Below, one piece after another: positions 17,770-26,410 of a stretch of 64,000 nt of DNA. This DNA comes from DATMNI01 sp035570275. GTDB taxonomy: Bacteria; Acidobacteriota; Terriglobia; Bryobacterales; Bryobacteraceae. The stretch lies in assembly GCA_035570275.1 (NCBI GenBank), contig DATMNI010000232.1:1-64000 (forward strand). The letters run 5' to 3'. The notes beneath the pieces are model-generated. The model ran no database searches and had not been told where the DNA came from. It saw only the letters and a program-made list of their open reading frames with translations. How positions within the stretch are numbered: position 1 is the first letter of the stretch; each line of letters begins with the position of its first letter. The position numbers and the translations under genes are program-made.

Positions 17770-18106
17770 CCCTCGGGTTAACGCGGAACTTCTCGGTTCG
17801 GCCCCCGTCTTCGCGGCGCTGGGAGACGAAACCCGCCTGCGGCTGGTAGCTCGCCTGTGCGCGGGCGAACGGCTTTCCATCACGCAACTGGCGTCGGGCG
17901 CGGGCGTTACCCGCCAGGCCATCACCAAGCATCTGCACGTGCTGGCCGGCGCCGGCTTGGTCCGTGGGACTCGCGAAGGCCGCGAGCAGCATTGGCAGCT
18001 TGAAGCGCGCCAATTGGTGGAAGCGCGCCGCTGCCTGGACCTCATCTCCCGCCAATGGGACCAGGCGCTGGACCGCTTGAAGGCGTCATTGGAGGGCGGG
18101 ACTTGA
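17750..18106 (+). CDS. ArsR-family winged-helix repressor
   Basis: 118-residue HTH_20/ArsR regulator. The DNA-binding core is clear: APVFAALGDETRLRLVARLC, then LSITQLASGAGVTRQAITKH (recognition helix) and LHVLAGAGLVRGTREGREQH (wing). No metal-binding ELCVCDL motif is present, so it belongs to the non-metal group that accompanies SRPBCC genes. It starts inside the preceding gene and is therefore translationally coupled. Its likely targets are the two GCAAC/GTTGC palindromes upstream of the operon. Its 3' end overlaps the convergent DinB gene by 21 bp. Confidence 0.92.
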   Translation: MLARRLNPRVNAELLGSAPVFAALGDETRLRLVARLCAGERLSITQLASGAGVTRQAITKHLHVLAGAGLVRGTREGREQHWQLEARQLVEARRCLDLISRQWDQALDRLKASLEGGT

Positions 18107-18577
18107 GGCGAGTCGCTCGATCTGCCGCAAGTGATTCAGGTCATGCCCCGCCATGGTTTCCACCACCACCTGGAACGTCATGTCCCCGCGTTCCGGGTGG
18201 TTCAACGTCTTCGACATGGTGCCCGGCGGCACATTTTCGATGAATATGACGTTCCATTTCCGCAGCGCCGAATAGGTCTCGAGCGCCGACGCAACGTCCA
18301 GCGCGGCGCTGCCGTAGACGCCCGCCCACGCGTCCTGATCGAACGGTTGAATTACATGGTGCGCCTCCGCCACAGCCTGCCGCAGCCGGAATGCAAATGC
18401 CACTTCGCAATCCGCCAGGTGGCATAGAATCTGGCGCGCGCTCCACTTTCCCGGCGCGGGACTTCGCTCCGCCTCCGCGGCCCCCAGTGTTCCGAACAGC
18501 GCTCCCAGCCGGCCGGGTGTGGCGCCTATCACTGCCAGCGGGTCCTGTTCCCCTAAGAATGACGCATAAGGATTCAT
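18086..18577 (-). CDS. DinB-family protein
   Basis: 163-residue DinB_2-type four-helix-bundle protein. ATG 18577 gives MNPYASFLGEQDPLAVIGAT. Family marks are PAPGKWSARQILCHLADCEV with the first metal His, the central LETYSALRKWNVIF, and MAGHDLNHLRQIERL with the C-terminal His pair. Likely metal-binding; function not assigned. The last bases overlap the convergent ArsR gene. Confidence 0.88.
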   Translation of the reverse strand: MNPYASFLGEQDPLAVIGATPGRLGALFGTLGAAEAERSPAPGKWSARQILCHLADCEVAFAFRLRQAVAEAHHVIQPFDQDAWAGVYGSAALDVASALETYSALRKWNVIFIENVPPGTMSKTLNHPERGDMTFQVVVETMAGHDLNHLRQIERLASSPALQ

Positions 18578-18936
18578 ACACTCATAACTACCACGGCCAG
18601 CCACAGCGCGCCGTTCAACCTCCGGCCTCTACCGCGATGCCATCGCAGCCCGGTCAACCACCTATAGTCGGGCACAGGCCGAGCCACCCGGAGATCGGAA
18701 CGTCTGGCTGGCTGGTGATCTCAGCTTGTCGCAATCCTGCTTTCGCCTCGACCTGAGCCGGCAGGCCGGAATTCGTTGGCGGCTTCGTAGCACGGGCCGG
18801 CCTCGGCAGCTCAAGCGCCGATTCGCGATCCTCCGGTACCAGTTTCGATGGTGGGTTGAATCGCGGGCGCGATCGAACCAGTCGGAGTGCCTATTGCAGC
18901 CGGGGTCGTGACTGACTTCCTGATGACCCCGCAGAT
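18578..18936. other. non-coding stretch, nothing recognised
   Basis: 359 bp between two minus-strand genes. Open frames here have no protein-like composition or family resemblance, and I see no repeat or RNA structure that stands out. Confidence 0.4.
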
Positions 18937-19224
18937 TCAGGCGCCCAGATGCCCCGGGGCAGCCAGCATCACCATCAGGTTCCAGACCACCAGCCCGCCA
19001 TACCAATATGAGATCCAGCGGATGACGTGGGGTTTATGCGTGTAGACACAAAGACCGCCGATCCCCAGCGCCAGCACTTTCGAGGCGATCACCCCGGCTG
19101 CAGGCCCGGCATGCATCAACAACTGGATGAACGGACTGGCTTCGGCCGCGCCCAATTTAAAACCAATGAGCGTAGTCAGTAGATCCAGCAGTTGAAGGTA
19201 TATGAAGATCTGGTAAGTATCCAT
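18937..19224 (-). CDS. DUF5658-like small membrane protein
   Basis: 95-residue protein with three predicted membrane helices: YQIFIYLQLLDLLTTLIGF, then AAGVIASKVLALGIGGLCVY, then WYGGLVVWNLMVMLA. The first helix with a charged Asp in LLDLLTTLIGFKLGA and the following SPFIQ are typical of DUF5658. ATG 19224 is preceded by AAGGGAG at good spacing. Function unknown. It is followed by several hundred bases without genes on both sides. Confidence 0.75.
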   Translation of the reverse strand: MDTYQIFIYLQLLDLLTTLIGFKLGAAEASPFIQLLMHAGPAAGVIASKVLALGIGGLCVYTHKPHVIRWISYWYGGLVVWNLMVMLAAPGHLGA

Positions 19225-19610
19225 GGAATATCTCCCTTGTAAGCTATCGGGCTTTCTCTGAAACAATGTAGCCCGCTGTCACAATAAACCCACTAAAAAC
19301 CGCGATTCCGTACCGCCAGTCCTGGGCACGGCAACCTATTGCCCACTCTGTACCGATTCTAATAGAGCCGCGGGCCGCTGGTAATCCAGTCAACCAAGGC
19401 ATTTCCGCTCGTGAAAACCCGGCGAAGAGACTCGCGGCGTACTGGGTTTACCAGCAACCGACGCCAGCGGCTGGAGCAGCCTTTCTGGTGACGGTTCCCG
19501 CAGACTGGTTTCCCGGAGTTCCATTTTATTCAAGCTGCGTAGTTTGCTCCCCGCACATTGCAGGAATTACCGCTGATGAAGCTTCGCGGCCGGGTTGTAG
19601 GATCAGCAGT

Positions 19611-19784
19611 ATGAACCTGTCTTACTCGCAGCAGAGTTTCTTTCAACGCTATCGGATTCAAGTGATCGAGCGGTGGCCGCGGAGCGAGCGCCAAGTGGCA
19701 GCCTTGCAGGCCGCGCAGGCCGCGCTGCTGAGAGACGTGGCGTATGAGAGGGCGGCCACGGCTGCCGCCAGAGCGTGGAAGTAG
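19611..19784 (+). CDS. possible small protein (57 residues)
   Basis: Open frame MNLSYSQQSFFQRYRIQVIE followed by a charged, Ala/Gln-rich helix-like stretch. Codon composition is compatible with a gene but there is no clear ribosome site and no family recognised. The rest of the 755 bp between 19225 and 19979 holds only this frame and the inverted repeat at 19877-19947. Confidence 0.3.
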   Translation: MNLSYSQQSFFQRYRIQVIERWPRSERQVAALQAAQAALLRDVAYERAATAAARAWK

Positions 19785-19876
19785 CGCCAGCGCAGGTAGA
19801 ACGAATCGAAACCGGGCGGTCGCACGGAAACGAAGCTGGTTTCGGCCGCGAAACTAGGTTTCCGCGCGTAAGACCG

Positions 19877-19947
19877 CTCCCTAACGGTCACGGCTCTGAA
19901 TGCGAAGTCTTTTCAAGGAGGCCATCAGAGCCACGACCGTTAGGGAG
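19877..19947. repeat. inverted repeat, CTCCCTAACGGTC family
   Basis: Arms of 23 nt: CTCCCTAACGGTCACGGCTC-TGA (19877-19899) and TCAGAGCCACGACCGTTAGG-GAG (19925-19947), 21 of 23 positions complementary. A related sequence, in single copy, is inside the element at 57122-57252 (about 20 of 25 positions alike). It lies downstream of the minus-strand ECF sigma gene and could act as its terminator, but recurrence suggests a mobile or structural repeat. Confidence 0.7.
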
Positions 19948-19979
19948 TGTTTTCTCTGCTGCCGCACGGCAGTTTCCCG

Positions 19980-20564
19980 CTACCGCCTGTGGCGATCCAG
20001 ATAGCAGCGACATTTGATCCGGGCATTGGCGATGTGGGTGCGCACCGTAGCTTTGGAACAACCCAACTGTTTCGCCACCTCGCCGGCCGGCAGCCCTTCC
20101 ACATCCCGCAGAGTGAGGGCCGCACGCTCCCGTGGAGTCAGGCGGCGCAGAAGTTGGTCGAGACCGTCGCGCGCTTCAGCCCGCATCAGAACCCGCTCGG
20201 GATTGTCGTCGTGCCATAACAGAAGATCGTCGGCCCCGGTGAATGAAACCCGGCTGTTGCGGCGCACGAAATCGATGGCGGTATTTCTGGCGATGCGTGA
20301 AAGCCAGTTAGCGGCTTTCTGTTCATCCTTGAGTTGCTCGCGCCATCGCAGAGCCTTGATGAAGGTTTCCTGCGTCAGATCCTGGGCGTCGGCCGCGTTC
20401 TTCACGATCCGATAGATCTGCACATATACCCGGTGCAAGTGCTCGTCGACAAACTGGTCCTGGCGATCCACTGGGGCCAGATCCACTGGGGCCCGATCCA
20501 CTGGCGCCCGGTCGAATGCGGTCGATTCCGCCGATTCCAGGGCGGGGCTGGTTGCTTGGTTCAC
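19980..20564 (-). CDS. ECF-type RNA polymerase sigma factor
   Basis: Sigma-70 family factor with only regions 2 and 4. Region 2 is DAQDLTQETFIKALRWREQL with NTAIDFVRRNS (-10 recognition); region 4 is ERAALTLRDVEGLPAGEVAK followed by QLGCSKATVRTHIANARIK (helix-turn-helix for the -35). The frame is open to 20741, but the extra N-terminal part does not resemble protein, so GTG 20564 is preferred (194 residues). Near the N-terminus an encoded tandem repeat, DRAPVDRAPVDLAPVDR, comes from a 15-bp DNA repeat around 20466-20515. No anti-sigma gene is adjacent, so its control is not evident. Confidence 0.88.
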   Translation of the reverse strand: MNQATSPALESAESTAFDRAPVDRAPVDLAPVDRQDQFVDEHLHRVYVQIYRIVKNAADAQDLTQETFIKALRWREQLKDEQKAANWLSRIARNTAIDFVRRNSRVSFTGADDLLLWHDDNPERVLMRAEARDGLDQLLRRLTPRERAALTLRDVEGLPAGEVAKQLGCSKATVRTHIANARIKCRCYLDRHRR

Positions 20565-20792
20565 TAAGACGACGGTAAACCCAATGCGTTCCGAAAATAA
20601 GCCGTAGTTCACCCAATTTGCAAAGGAGGAAACTACGGATGGCTTCCGGGCGGCCGGGCCGAGCTGTCTATCCGTGGTTTTACGTGGTTTTACCCCTCTG
20701 CGATTCAGGGAATCACCAGTATTCGCCGCCTGCCTTCTCATCGGACCTACCCCCCTTTCACTCCGCCCTCTTCTGCGTCACAATTGCACAAC

Positions 20793-21605
20793 ATGCCCGA
20801 ACCCGAAACCGAAACCTGGTCCAACCCCGTTCGCGCGCGCCTGCAGGCCGGGCTACCCGTCTTCGGCGTCACCATCACCACAGACTCGGTGGAAGCGGCG
20901 GCCCACGCGGCCACGCTCGGCTTTCACTTTCTCTGGATCGAAATGGAACACTCTCCCATCACGCTGGAAACGCTGCGCCTGATGGTGCTGGCCACGCGCA
21001 GCCTGCCTGCGGCGATCTTCGCGCGGGTGCCGGTGGTGGAACTGTGGACGGCCAAGCGCGTCCTGGACCAGGGCGTGAGCGGCGTGATCTTTCCCTTCGC
21101 CGGCACGCCCGAAAAGGCGGCCCGCGCCGCAGCCTCGTGCCGCTACCCTCCGGCCGGCCGGCGCGGTTCGGGCGCCGGGGCAGCGGTGCGCACCTGGCCG
21201 CAGCCGGGCAACTACTATGACTCGGCCGACCGCGAAGTGGTCACCATCTGCGTTATCGAAGAAGCCTCCGCCCTGGACCACATTGACGCCATCGCGGCCA
21301 CACCGGGCGTGGACGTCCTCTTCATCGGGACCAGCGATCTTTCGTTCTCGCTCGGTCTGCGCGGCCGGCAGAACGAACCGGCGCTCGACGCCGCCATAGC
21401 GGCCATTGCCGATGCGGCGCGGCGGCACGGTAAGTACCTGGGGCGGCCCTCCGGCACGGGGGAAACGGTCCAACGCCACATGGAGCAGGGCTTTCTGTTG
21501 TTCCAGATGCCCACCGAGATCGGGTTGATGGAACTGGGCGCGCGGCAACTGCTGGACCCGCTGGGGATTTCCGGCGTTCCGGCCGGCCAGCGGGCGCACT
21601 ATTAG
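20793..21605 (+). CDS. HpcH/HpaI-family aldolase
   Basis: 270-residue class II aldolase of the HpcH/HpaI/citrate-lyase superfamily (relatives cleave 4-hydroxy-2-oxo-heptanedioate or 2-keto-3-deoxy-L-rhamnonate to pyruvate plus an aldehyde). Key parts: GLPVFGVTITTDSVEAAAHA, FHFLWIEMEHSP, a VSGVIFPFAGTPEKAARAA segment, the metal-binding Glu in VTICVIEEASALDHID and the Asp in VLFIGTSDLSFSLGL. ATG 20793 is the first ATG; no strong ribosome site. Sugar-acid catabolism is likely given the family and genome style; the exact substrate is not readable. Confidence 0.88.
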   Translation: MPEPETETWSNPVRARLQAGLPVFGVTITTDSVEAAAHAATLGFHFLWIEMEHSPITLETLRLMVLATRSLPAAIFARVPVVELWTAKRVLDQGVSGVIFPFAGTPEKAARAAASCRYPPAGRRGSGAGAAVRTWPQPGNYYDSADREVVTICVIEEASALDHIDAIAATPGVDVLFIGTSDLSFSLGLRGRQNEPALDAAIAAIADAARRHGKYLGRPSGTGETVQRHMEQGFLLFQMPTEIGLMELGARQLLDPLGISGVPAGQRAHY

Positions 21606-21756
21606 GTTGACCAGTGGCGCGCGCCACTACCAGCCAGGGATATCGCTTCCCCGGAACGGCCACGGAGCCGGCGCGCAGGTCGAGCATTTCATACGGTAGC
21701 GCAAGTGGGAACGCTACAATGGACGTACCGGGCCGCCCGCCCACGCTAGAGAATCG

Positions 21757-22449
21757 ATGCCAAAACGAATCGCCATAGTGGAGGATGAAACCGAACTGGC
21801 CGGGCTGATCGAATACAATCTGACGCGGCATGGATATGAAGCGGAGGTGCTGGGCGGGTCCAAAGGGACGCTCAAGGCGCTGGAACAATCGAAACCGGAT
21901 CTGATTCTGCTGGACGTGATGCTGCCTGACGTGGATGGCTTCGAACTCTGCCGGCAGATCCGCCAGTCGCAGGCGTTGGCGCGCACGCCGGTGTTGTTCT
22001 TGACGGCGAGGTCGGACGAAGTGGACCGCGTGTTGGGCCTGGAAATCGGCGGCGACGATTACATGACCAAGCCGTTCAGCCCGCGGGAGCTGATCGCGCG
22101 GGTGAAGGCCCACCTGCGGCGCGAAGAGATGGATACCGATCCGCCGGTGATGGAAATCGGGCCGTTCCGGCTGGACCGGACGGCGCGGCGGTTGTTCCAA
22201 AGGGACCGTGAGGTCACGCTGACTTCGACCGAGTTCAACCTGTTGGAGTTTTTCCTGACCCATACCGGCCGGGCCTTCAGCCGCGACCAGCTTTTGGAAG
22301 CGGTGTGGGGAGAGCAACGGTACGTCACGCCGCGGACGGTGGACGTGCATGTGCGGCGCCTGCGGGAACAGATTGAAGAGCAGCCTGACAACCCGCGCTA
22401 TCTGACCACGGTGCGGGGCTTCGGCTATCGCTTCGAGGAATCGCTTTAG
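21757..22449 (+). CDS. OmpR/PhoB-family response regulator
   Basis: 230 residues. Receiver domain (1-120) with the acidic pair in IAIVEDETEL, phospho-acceptor Asp in PDLILLDVMLPDVDGFELC, Thr in VLFLTARS and Lys in DDYMTKPF. A C-terminal winged helix (135-230) has LTSTEFNLLEFFLTHTGRAF and PRTVDVHVRRLREQIE, which is the OmpR/PhoB DNA-binding pattern. It is followed after 149 bp by a second regulator of the same type; no sensor kinase is nearby, so the signal is unknown. Confidence 0.95.
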   Translation: MPKRIAIVEDETELAGLIEYNLTRHGYEAEVLGGSKGTLKALEQSKPDLILLDVMLPDVDGFELCRQIRQSQALARTPVLFLTARSDEVDRVLGLEIGGDDYMTKPFSPRELIARVKAHLRREEMDTDPPVMEIGPFRLDRTARRLFQRDREVTLTSTEFNLLEFFLTHTGRAFSRDQLLEAVWGEQRYVTPRTVDVHVRRLREQIEEQPDNPRYLTTVRGFGYRFEESL

Positions 22450-22598
22450 GGTCACCCCAGGCTCCAACGTTCTATTTCACACTGCCGGCGGATGAAGCCG
22501 CACCCGGAGCGGGGCAGCTTAATCCCGAATTCACTGCGTCTTAACCGTGCCGTAACACGGGGGCTGTTACTGTGTGGCTGTACAGGTTATCCGACGCC

Positions 22599-23300
22599 AT
22601 GAAAAAGATCCTTCTAATCGAAGACGATATCGACCTGTTCTCCCTGTTGAAATACAACCTGGAGAAGGAAGGGTTTTCCCTGAACGGTCTGCAAACCGGA
22701 AAAGGCGCCATCGAACTGTGCCGCCAGGTACGGCCGGACCTGATCCTGCTCGACATTATGCTGCCGGATTCGGACGGGCTGGATATTTGCAAGGGGATCC
22801 GCAAGGACCCGGATCTGGCGGCGACGCCGGTGATCTTCCTGACGGCGCGGGCATCGGAAACCGACCGGATCGTGGGGCTGGAACTGGGCGCCAACGATTA
22901 CGTGGTGAAGCCGTTTTTCGTGCGCGAGCTGATTGCGCGGATCAAGCTGCAGTTCCGCAACCAGGCGACACCCTCGCGGGTGCTGGAGGCGGGTGGGGTG
23001 GAGTTGGACCGGACAAGCTGCCAGGTAAGGCTGAACGGCGCGCCGCTTTCGCTGACGGCCACGGAATTCCGGCTGCTGGAATTCCTGATGAGCCGGCCGG
23101 GGGTGGTATTCAGCCGCGAACAGTTGCTGAACGCGGTGTGGGGGCAGGACCGGGCGATCACAGACCGGGCGGTGGATGTCTACGTATTGCGGTTGCGGCA
23201 GAAGGTGGAGGCGGACCCGGGGAACCCGATTCTGATCCACTCGGTGCGCGGGTTTGGCTACACCTTCGAGCCGCGGCGGGCAATGGTAGCCACCCAGTAG
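22599..23300 (+). CDS. OmpR/PhoB-family response regulator (tandem paralogue)
   Basis: 233 residues from ATG 22599 (MKKILLIEDDIDLFSLLKYN). Receiver with Asp in PDLILLDIMLPDSDGLDICK and Lys in NDYVVKPFFVRELI; winged-helix domain with LSLTATEFRLLEFLMSRPGV and DRAVDVYVLRLRQKVE. It resembles the preceding regulator along its whole length, so the pair arose by duplication. The 149-bp gap has no gene. Whether both answer to one kinase cannot be told here. Confidence 0.94.
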   Translation: MKKILLIEDDIDLFSLLKYNLEKEGFSLNGLQTGKGAIELCRQVRPDLILLDIMLPDSDGLDICKGIRKDPDLAATPVIFLTARASETDRIVGLELGANDYVVKPFFVRELIARIKLQFRNQATPSRVLEAGGVELDRTSCQVRLNGAPLSLTATEFRLLEFLMSRPGVVFSREQLLNAVWGQDRAITDRAVDVYVLRLRQKVEADPGNPILIHSVRGFGYTFEPRRAMVATQ

Positions 23301-23372
23301 CACGGGCCTTCCTGCCTGTGCGGCTCTTCCGGGCGGACGCTTTCTGTTGTCTGCCGCGGTACGATAAGCGAT

Positions 23373-23672
23373 GTGGACGTCCAGAGCACAATTGAGTTCC
23401 TTTTTGGCCAGCAGGCCCGCTTTGATGCGCAGATGGCCGAATTGACCGAGAAGATGGATTTGATGGTCGATCACCAGATCGGCATGGACGAGCGTCATGA
23501 CCGCGAGATTGCAGACATTCGATCAGCGCTGCGCCAAGCGGTCCGATTGAGCGTTGAGGAGCAGCGCCGCGAGCGTGCCCGGCGTCAGGCCCTGGATACA
23601 AAAGTTGACAAGGTGGCAACTTCGCTCCAAGGTTTGATTGATGCCATGAAGAACGATCGAAACGGCCATTAG
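23373..23672 (+). CDS. small coiled-coil protein
   Basis: 99 residues from GTG 23373. The sequence is nearly all charged helix with heptad-like spacing: STIEFLFGQQARFDAQMAEL, EKMDLMVDHQIGMDERHDRE, LSVEEQRRERARRQALD and DKVATSLQGLIDAMKN. This looks like a self-associating coiled coil. The function is unknown; similar small proteins are, as far as I recall, frequent in Solibacter-type genomes. Confidence 0.7.
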   Translation: MDVQSTIEFLFGQQARFDAQMAELTEKMDLMVDHQIGMDERHDREIADIRSALRQAVRLSVEEQRRERARRQALDTKVDKVATSLQGLIDAMKNDRNGH

Positions 23673-23682
23673 ACCGAAGACG

Positions 23683-24579
23683 CTAGCTTGCCGCGCGGCG
23701 CAGACGGTCTAAGATGCCGGCCCATTCGGGCGTGTCAGGGGGGCGTTCCACGGCGATCCATTCCAGGTGTTGCGCGTCCAGGCGGTGCAGGGTTTCGTAA
23801 AGCGCGGCGGCGTAGGCGAGCGGGGCGGCGGGCATTTCGTGGCCGATGCGGAGGTGGGCGCCACGGCCATGGGGCACGGGATCGCCGGAATTCAGCAGCA
23901 ACAGCGGGGTGTCGGGGCGGTAGTGGCGGGCGTGCATGCCGGGGGAGGCGTGCGGGCCGGGGCCGGCAGTGGCTGCGACTTGCACGGGGCCGATCAGGGC
24001 TTCGATTTCGGTCAAGGGAATTGTGCCGGGGCGGAGCAGAGTGGGCGCCTCGACCAACGAGAGCACGGTAGATTCGATGCCGACGCGGGCGGGGCCGCCA
24101 TCGAGGACGAAATCGGCGAGCCGCTCGGGAACATGGCCGGCAGCGGTGGGCGAAAGTTCCGTGAAGCGGTTGGCGCTGGGGGCGGCGATGGGCAGGCCAG
24201 CGGTGCGGATCAATTCGAGCGCCAGCGGGTGCGCGGGGACACGGAGGGCCACGGTGGGCAGGCCCGCAGTGACAATGTCCGGAATCGCGGCATGCTTCGG
24301 GGCCACCCGCTTGGGGACCACCAGGGTCAGCGGGCCGGGCCAGTAGTGGCGCGCCAGAATTTCGGCCGCGCCGGGCCAATGAGCGGCGAAGGCGCGCGCC
24401 ATTTCGACCGAATCGACGTGGACGATTAAGGGGCTGGTATGCGGCCGGCCCTTGGCGGCGAAGATGCGCTCGACCGCGGCGGCATCCAGCGCGTTCGCGC
24501 CCAGGCCGTACACCGTCTCGGTGGGAAAGGCTACCAGTTTACCGGAACGAATCAGCGCGGCCGCGTGCTGCATGCTCAT
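23683..24579 (-). CDS. L-threonylcarbamoyladenylate synthase (Sua5 type)
   Basis: 298 residues. Makes threonylcarbamoyl-AMP from Thr, bicarbonate and ATP, the first step of the universal t6A37 tRNA modification. The YrdC domain is read from GKLVAFPTETVYGLGANALD, AKGRPHTSPLIVHV, HYWPGPLTLVV, TVALRVPAHPLALELI and PIAAPSANRFTELSPT. A C-terminal Sua5 domain follows a linker containing GPHASPGMHARHYRPDTPLL, so this is the long Sua5 form rather than TsaC. ATG 24579 is preferred; TTG codons at 24603 and 24591 are in frame and would bring it to the end of prfB, which lies directly upstream on the same strand. Confidence 0.93.
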   Translation of the reverse strand: MSMQHAAALIRSGKLVAFPTETVYGLGANALDAAAVERIFAAKGRPHTSPLIVHVDSVEMARAFAAHWPGAAEILARHYWPGPLTLVVPKRVAPKHAAIPDIVTAGLPTVALRVPAHPLALELIRTAGLPIAAPSANRFTELSPTAAGHVPERLADFVLDGGPARVGIESTVLSLVEAPTLLRPGTIPLTEIEALIGPVQVAATAGPGPHASPGMHARHYRPDTPLLLLNSGDPVPHGRGAHLRIGHEMPAAPLAYAAALYETLHRLDAQHLEWIAVERPPDTPEWAGILDRLRRAAS

Positions 24580-24599
24580 GCCGCCGCTCAATCTGCCGC

Positions 24600-25734
24600 T
24601 CAATCCGGGCTCTCGTCCTTATCGTCGCCCGCGATCCTGCCGGTCTTGCGCCAGACCAGGTAGGCGTGCATGAGCGGTTCCAGATCGCCTTCCAGGACGC
24701 GGTCCACGTCGCCCAGCGACAGTCTGCTGCGGAGATCCTTGACCAGCCGGTAGGGCGCCAGCACATAGTTGCGAATCTGGCTGCCGAAGTTGATCTCCAG
24801 CTTGGACTCCTCGGTCTTGCGGGTCTCCACGCGCTTCTTCTCGAGCTCGTATTCGTAGAGCCGCGCGCGCAGTTGCTTCATGGCGGTGTCTTTGTTCTTG
24901 TGCTGCGAGCGCTCGTTCTGGCACTGCACTACGATGTTGGTCGGGAAGTGCGTAATGCGCACCGCCGAATCGGTCATGTTGACATGCTGGCCGCCCGCGC
25001 CCGAAGCACGGAAGGTGTCGATGCGGAGATCCTTCTCGTTGATCTCGATTTTGATTTCGTCATCCACCTGCGGGTAGACGAAGACCGAGGCGAACGAGGT
25101 GTGGCGGCGGGCGTTGGCGTCGAAGGGCGAAATGCGCACCAGGCGGTGGACGCCGATTTCGGATTGCAGCAGGCCATAAGCGTTTTCGCCGTTGACCTCA
25201 AAAGTGACGGACTTGATGCCGGCGCCTTCGCCTTCCAGACGGTCGGTGACCACGGTCTGAAACTGGTCGCGCTCGGCCCAGCGCAGGTACATGCGCAGCA
25301 GCATTTCAGCCCAGTCCTGGCTTTCGGTGCCGCCGGCGCCGGGGTGGATGGTCATGATGGCAGAGCGGGCGTCGTTTTCACCAGAGAGCAACATGGCGGT
25401 TTCCAGGCGCTCCAGGAGTTCGGCGTACGTCTTGAGATCGCGGGCGATATCGGGGAGCACGGGCTCGCCTTCGCGGGCCAGTTCGAAGAGCGTGTCCAGG
25501 TCCTCGGTGTGGGCGCGAACCCGCTCGTCGTTGGCGATAGCTTCTTCCAGGCGCTTGCGGCCTTGCATCACCTTCTGGCTTTTTTCGGGCTGGCTCCAGA
25601 AATCGGGTGTGGAAATCTGAGCTTCCGTCTCGGCTAGTTTTTTCTTCTGTGCGGGAGCGTCAAAGATACCTCCGGACGGCCAGGGCCTGGTCGCGGAGGG
25701 GCTGGAATTCGCGTTCGAGCTCTTCTAATGTCAT
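24600..25734 (-). CDS. prfB: peptide chain release factor 2 (programmed +1 frameshift)
   Basis: Release factor recognising UGA and UAA. The true start is ATG 25734: 24 codons (MTLEELEREFQPLRDQALAV then RRYL) lead to an in-frame TGA at 25662-25660; after a +1 shift the frame continues as DAPAQKKKLAETEAQ to the stop at 24600, in total about 377 residues. The tripeptide determinant SPF (RISPFDANARRH) and the catalytic GGQ (RASGAGGQHVNMTDSAVRI) are intact. The shift site is canonical (see separate entry). Annotation by simple frame-finding would lose the N-terminus. The Sua5 gene follows immediately downstream. Confidence 0.96.
25659..25673 (-). promoter_or_regulatory. prfB programmed +1 frameshift signal
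   Basis: On the coding strand the site reads GGAGG-TAT-CTT-TGA-C: a Shine-Dalgarno-like GGAGG three bases before the slippery CTT codon, then the UGA stop and C, the same arrangement as in E. coli prfB. RF2 limits its own synthesis: when RF2 is scarce, ribosomes pause at UGA and slip +1. Confidence 0.96.
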
Positions 25735-25735
25735 A

Positions 25736-25784
25736 GGGGTTCAGTCCTGGGGTTCAATCCGGGGGTTCCATCCGGGTTCAATCC
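25736..25784. repeat. short tandem repeat, GGGTTCAATCCGG unit
   Basis: Four imperfect copies of an 11-14 bp unit (GGGGTTCAGTCCTG, GGGTTCAATCCGG, GGGTTCCATCC, GGGTTCAATCC) occupy the gap between prfB and the metallophosphoesterase gene and reach its last codons. T-loop-like GGTTCAATCC in it is part of the repeat, not of a tRNA. Confidence 0.7.
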
Positions 25785-26374
25785 AATTCTAACAAATAGG
25801 CGGCCTTGCCGACATTACGGGCGCGCGTCTTGCCGATTTCGATCGCGACGCCTTCGGCCTCGTGGATGTGGCCGCAGAAGAAGAGCTCGGGCTGGTGCTG
25901 CTGGATGAAGTCGCGGACCGCGGTGGAGCCGGCGTGGAGGCCGGGGCGGATGCGGTCAAGCTCGGTGCCGTAGGGCGGGGCGTGGCAGATCAGGACCAGG
26001 GGCGAAAGTTCGGCGAAGCGTTGCAGGCGTTCGGCGAGTTGGGGCTCGGTATACTCGCCGGGGGTGTTGAAGGGCGTGGGGCTGGAGTAGCCCAGGCCGG
26101 CGACGTGCCAGCGGCCCACCTGCATGTGACGCTGGTGGAAATCGTGCAGGCCGTAGCGCGCGCACATGCCGGCGATTTCGGCGGCCGATTCGTGGTTGCC
26201 GGGAAGCACGTAGACCTTGGCACCGCGGCGCTGCAGAATCTGGCCGCAACGATCAAGGCCTTTCGACCACGTGCCCTGGTCGCCCGCGGCGATGTAAAGA
26301 TCGGCTTCAACGTTCAGCAGGCGTTCGAGCGTTTTCCAATCATTATGGATGTCGGAAAAAATAAGGAGCTTCAA
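25778..26374 (-). CDS. metallophosphoesterase (calcineurin-like)
   Basis: 198-residue single-domain phosphoesterase. The di-metal motifs are complete: FSDIHND (DxH), AAGDQGTW (GD), VLPGNHESAAE (GNHE), LICHAPPYGTELD (H) and FFCGHIHEAEG (GHxH). The size and order match small YfcE/MJ0936-like phosphodiesterases and ICC-like enzymes. Cytosolic. The substrate is unknown. Tandem repeats lie just beyond both ends of the gene. Confidence 0.92.
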   Translation of the reverse strand: MKLLIFSDIHNDWKTLERLLNVEADLYIAAGDQGTWSKGLDRCGQILQRRGAKVYVLPGNHESAAEIAGMCARYGLHDFHQRHMQVGRWHVAGLGYSSPTPFNTPGEYTEPQLAERLQRFAELSPLVLICHAPPYGTELDRIRPGLHAGSTAVRDFIQQHQPELFFCGHIHEAEGVAIEIGKTRARNVGKAAYLLELD

Positions 26375-26410
26375 GACATAGCGTAGCGCAAGCGGGACCT
26401 CGGCGCCGTC

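Noticed and set aside
20622..20650. Strong ribosome-site-like AAAGGAGG followed by ATG on the plus strand at 20639
   Set aside because: The frame that follows is not protein-like and passes through the promoter region and the start of the aldolase gene in another frame.
22561..22590. CTGTTAC...CTGTACA upstream of the second response regulator, reminiscent of a Pho box
   Set aside because: The CTGT repeats are 14 bp apart instead of 11, and one occurrence is too little in this context.
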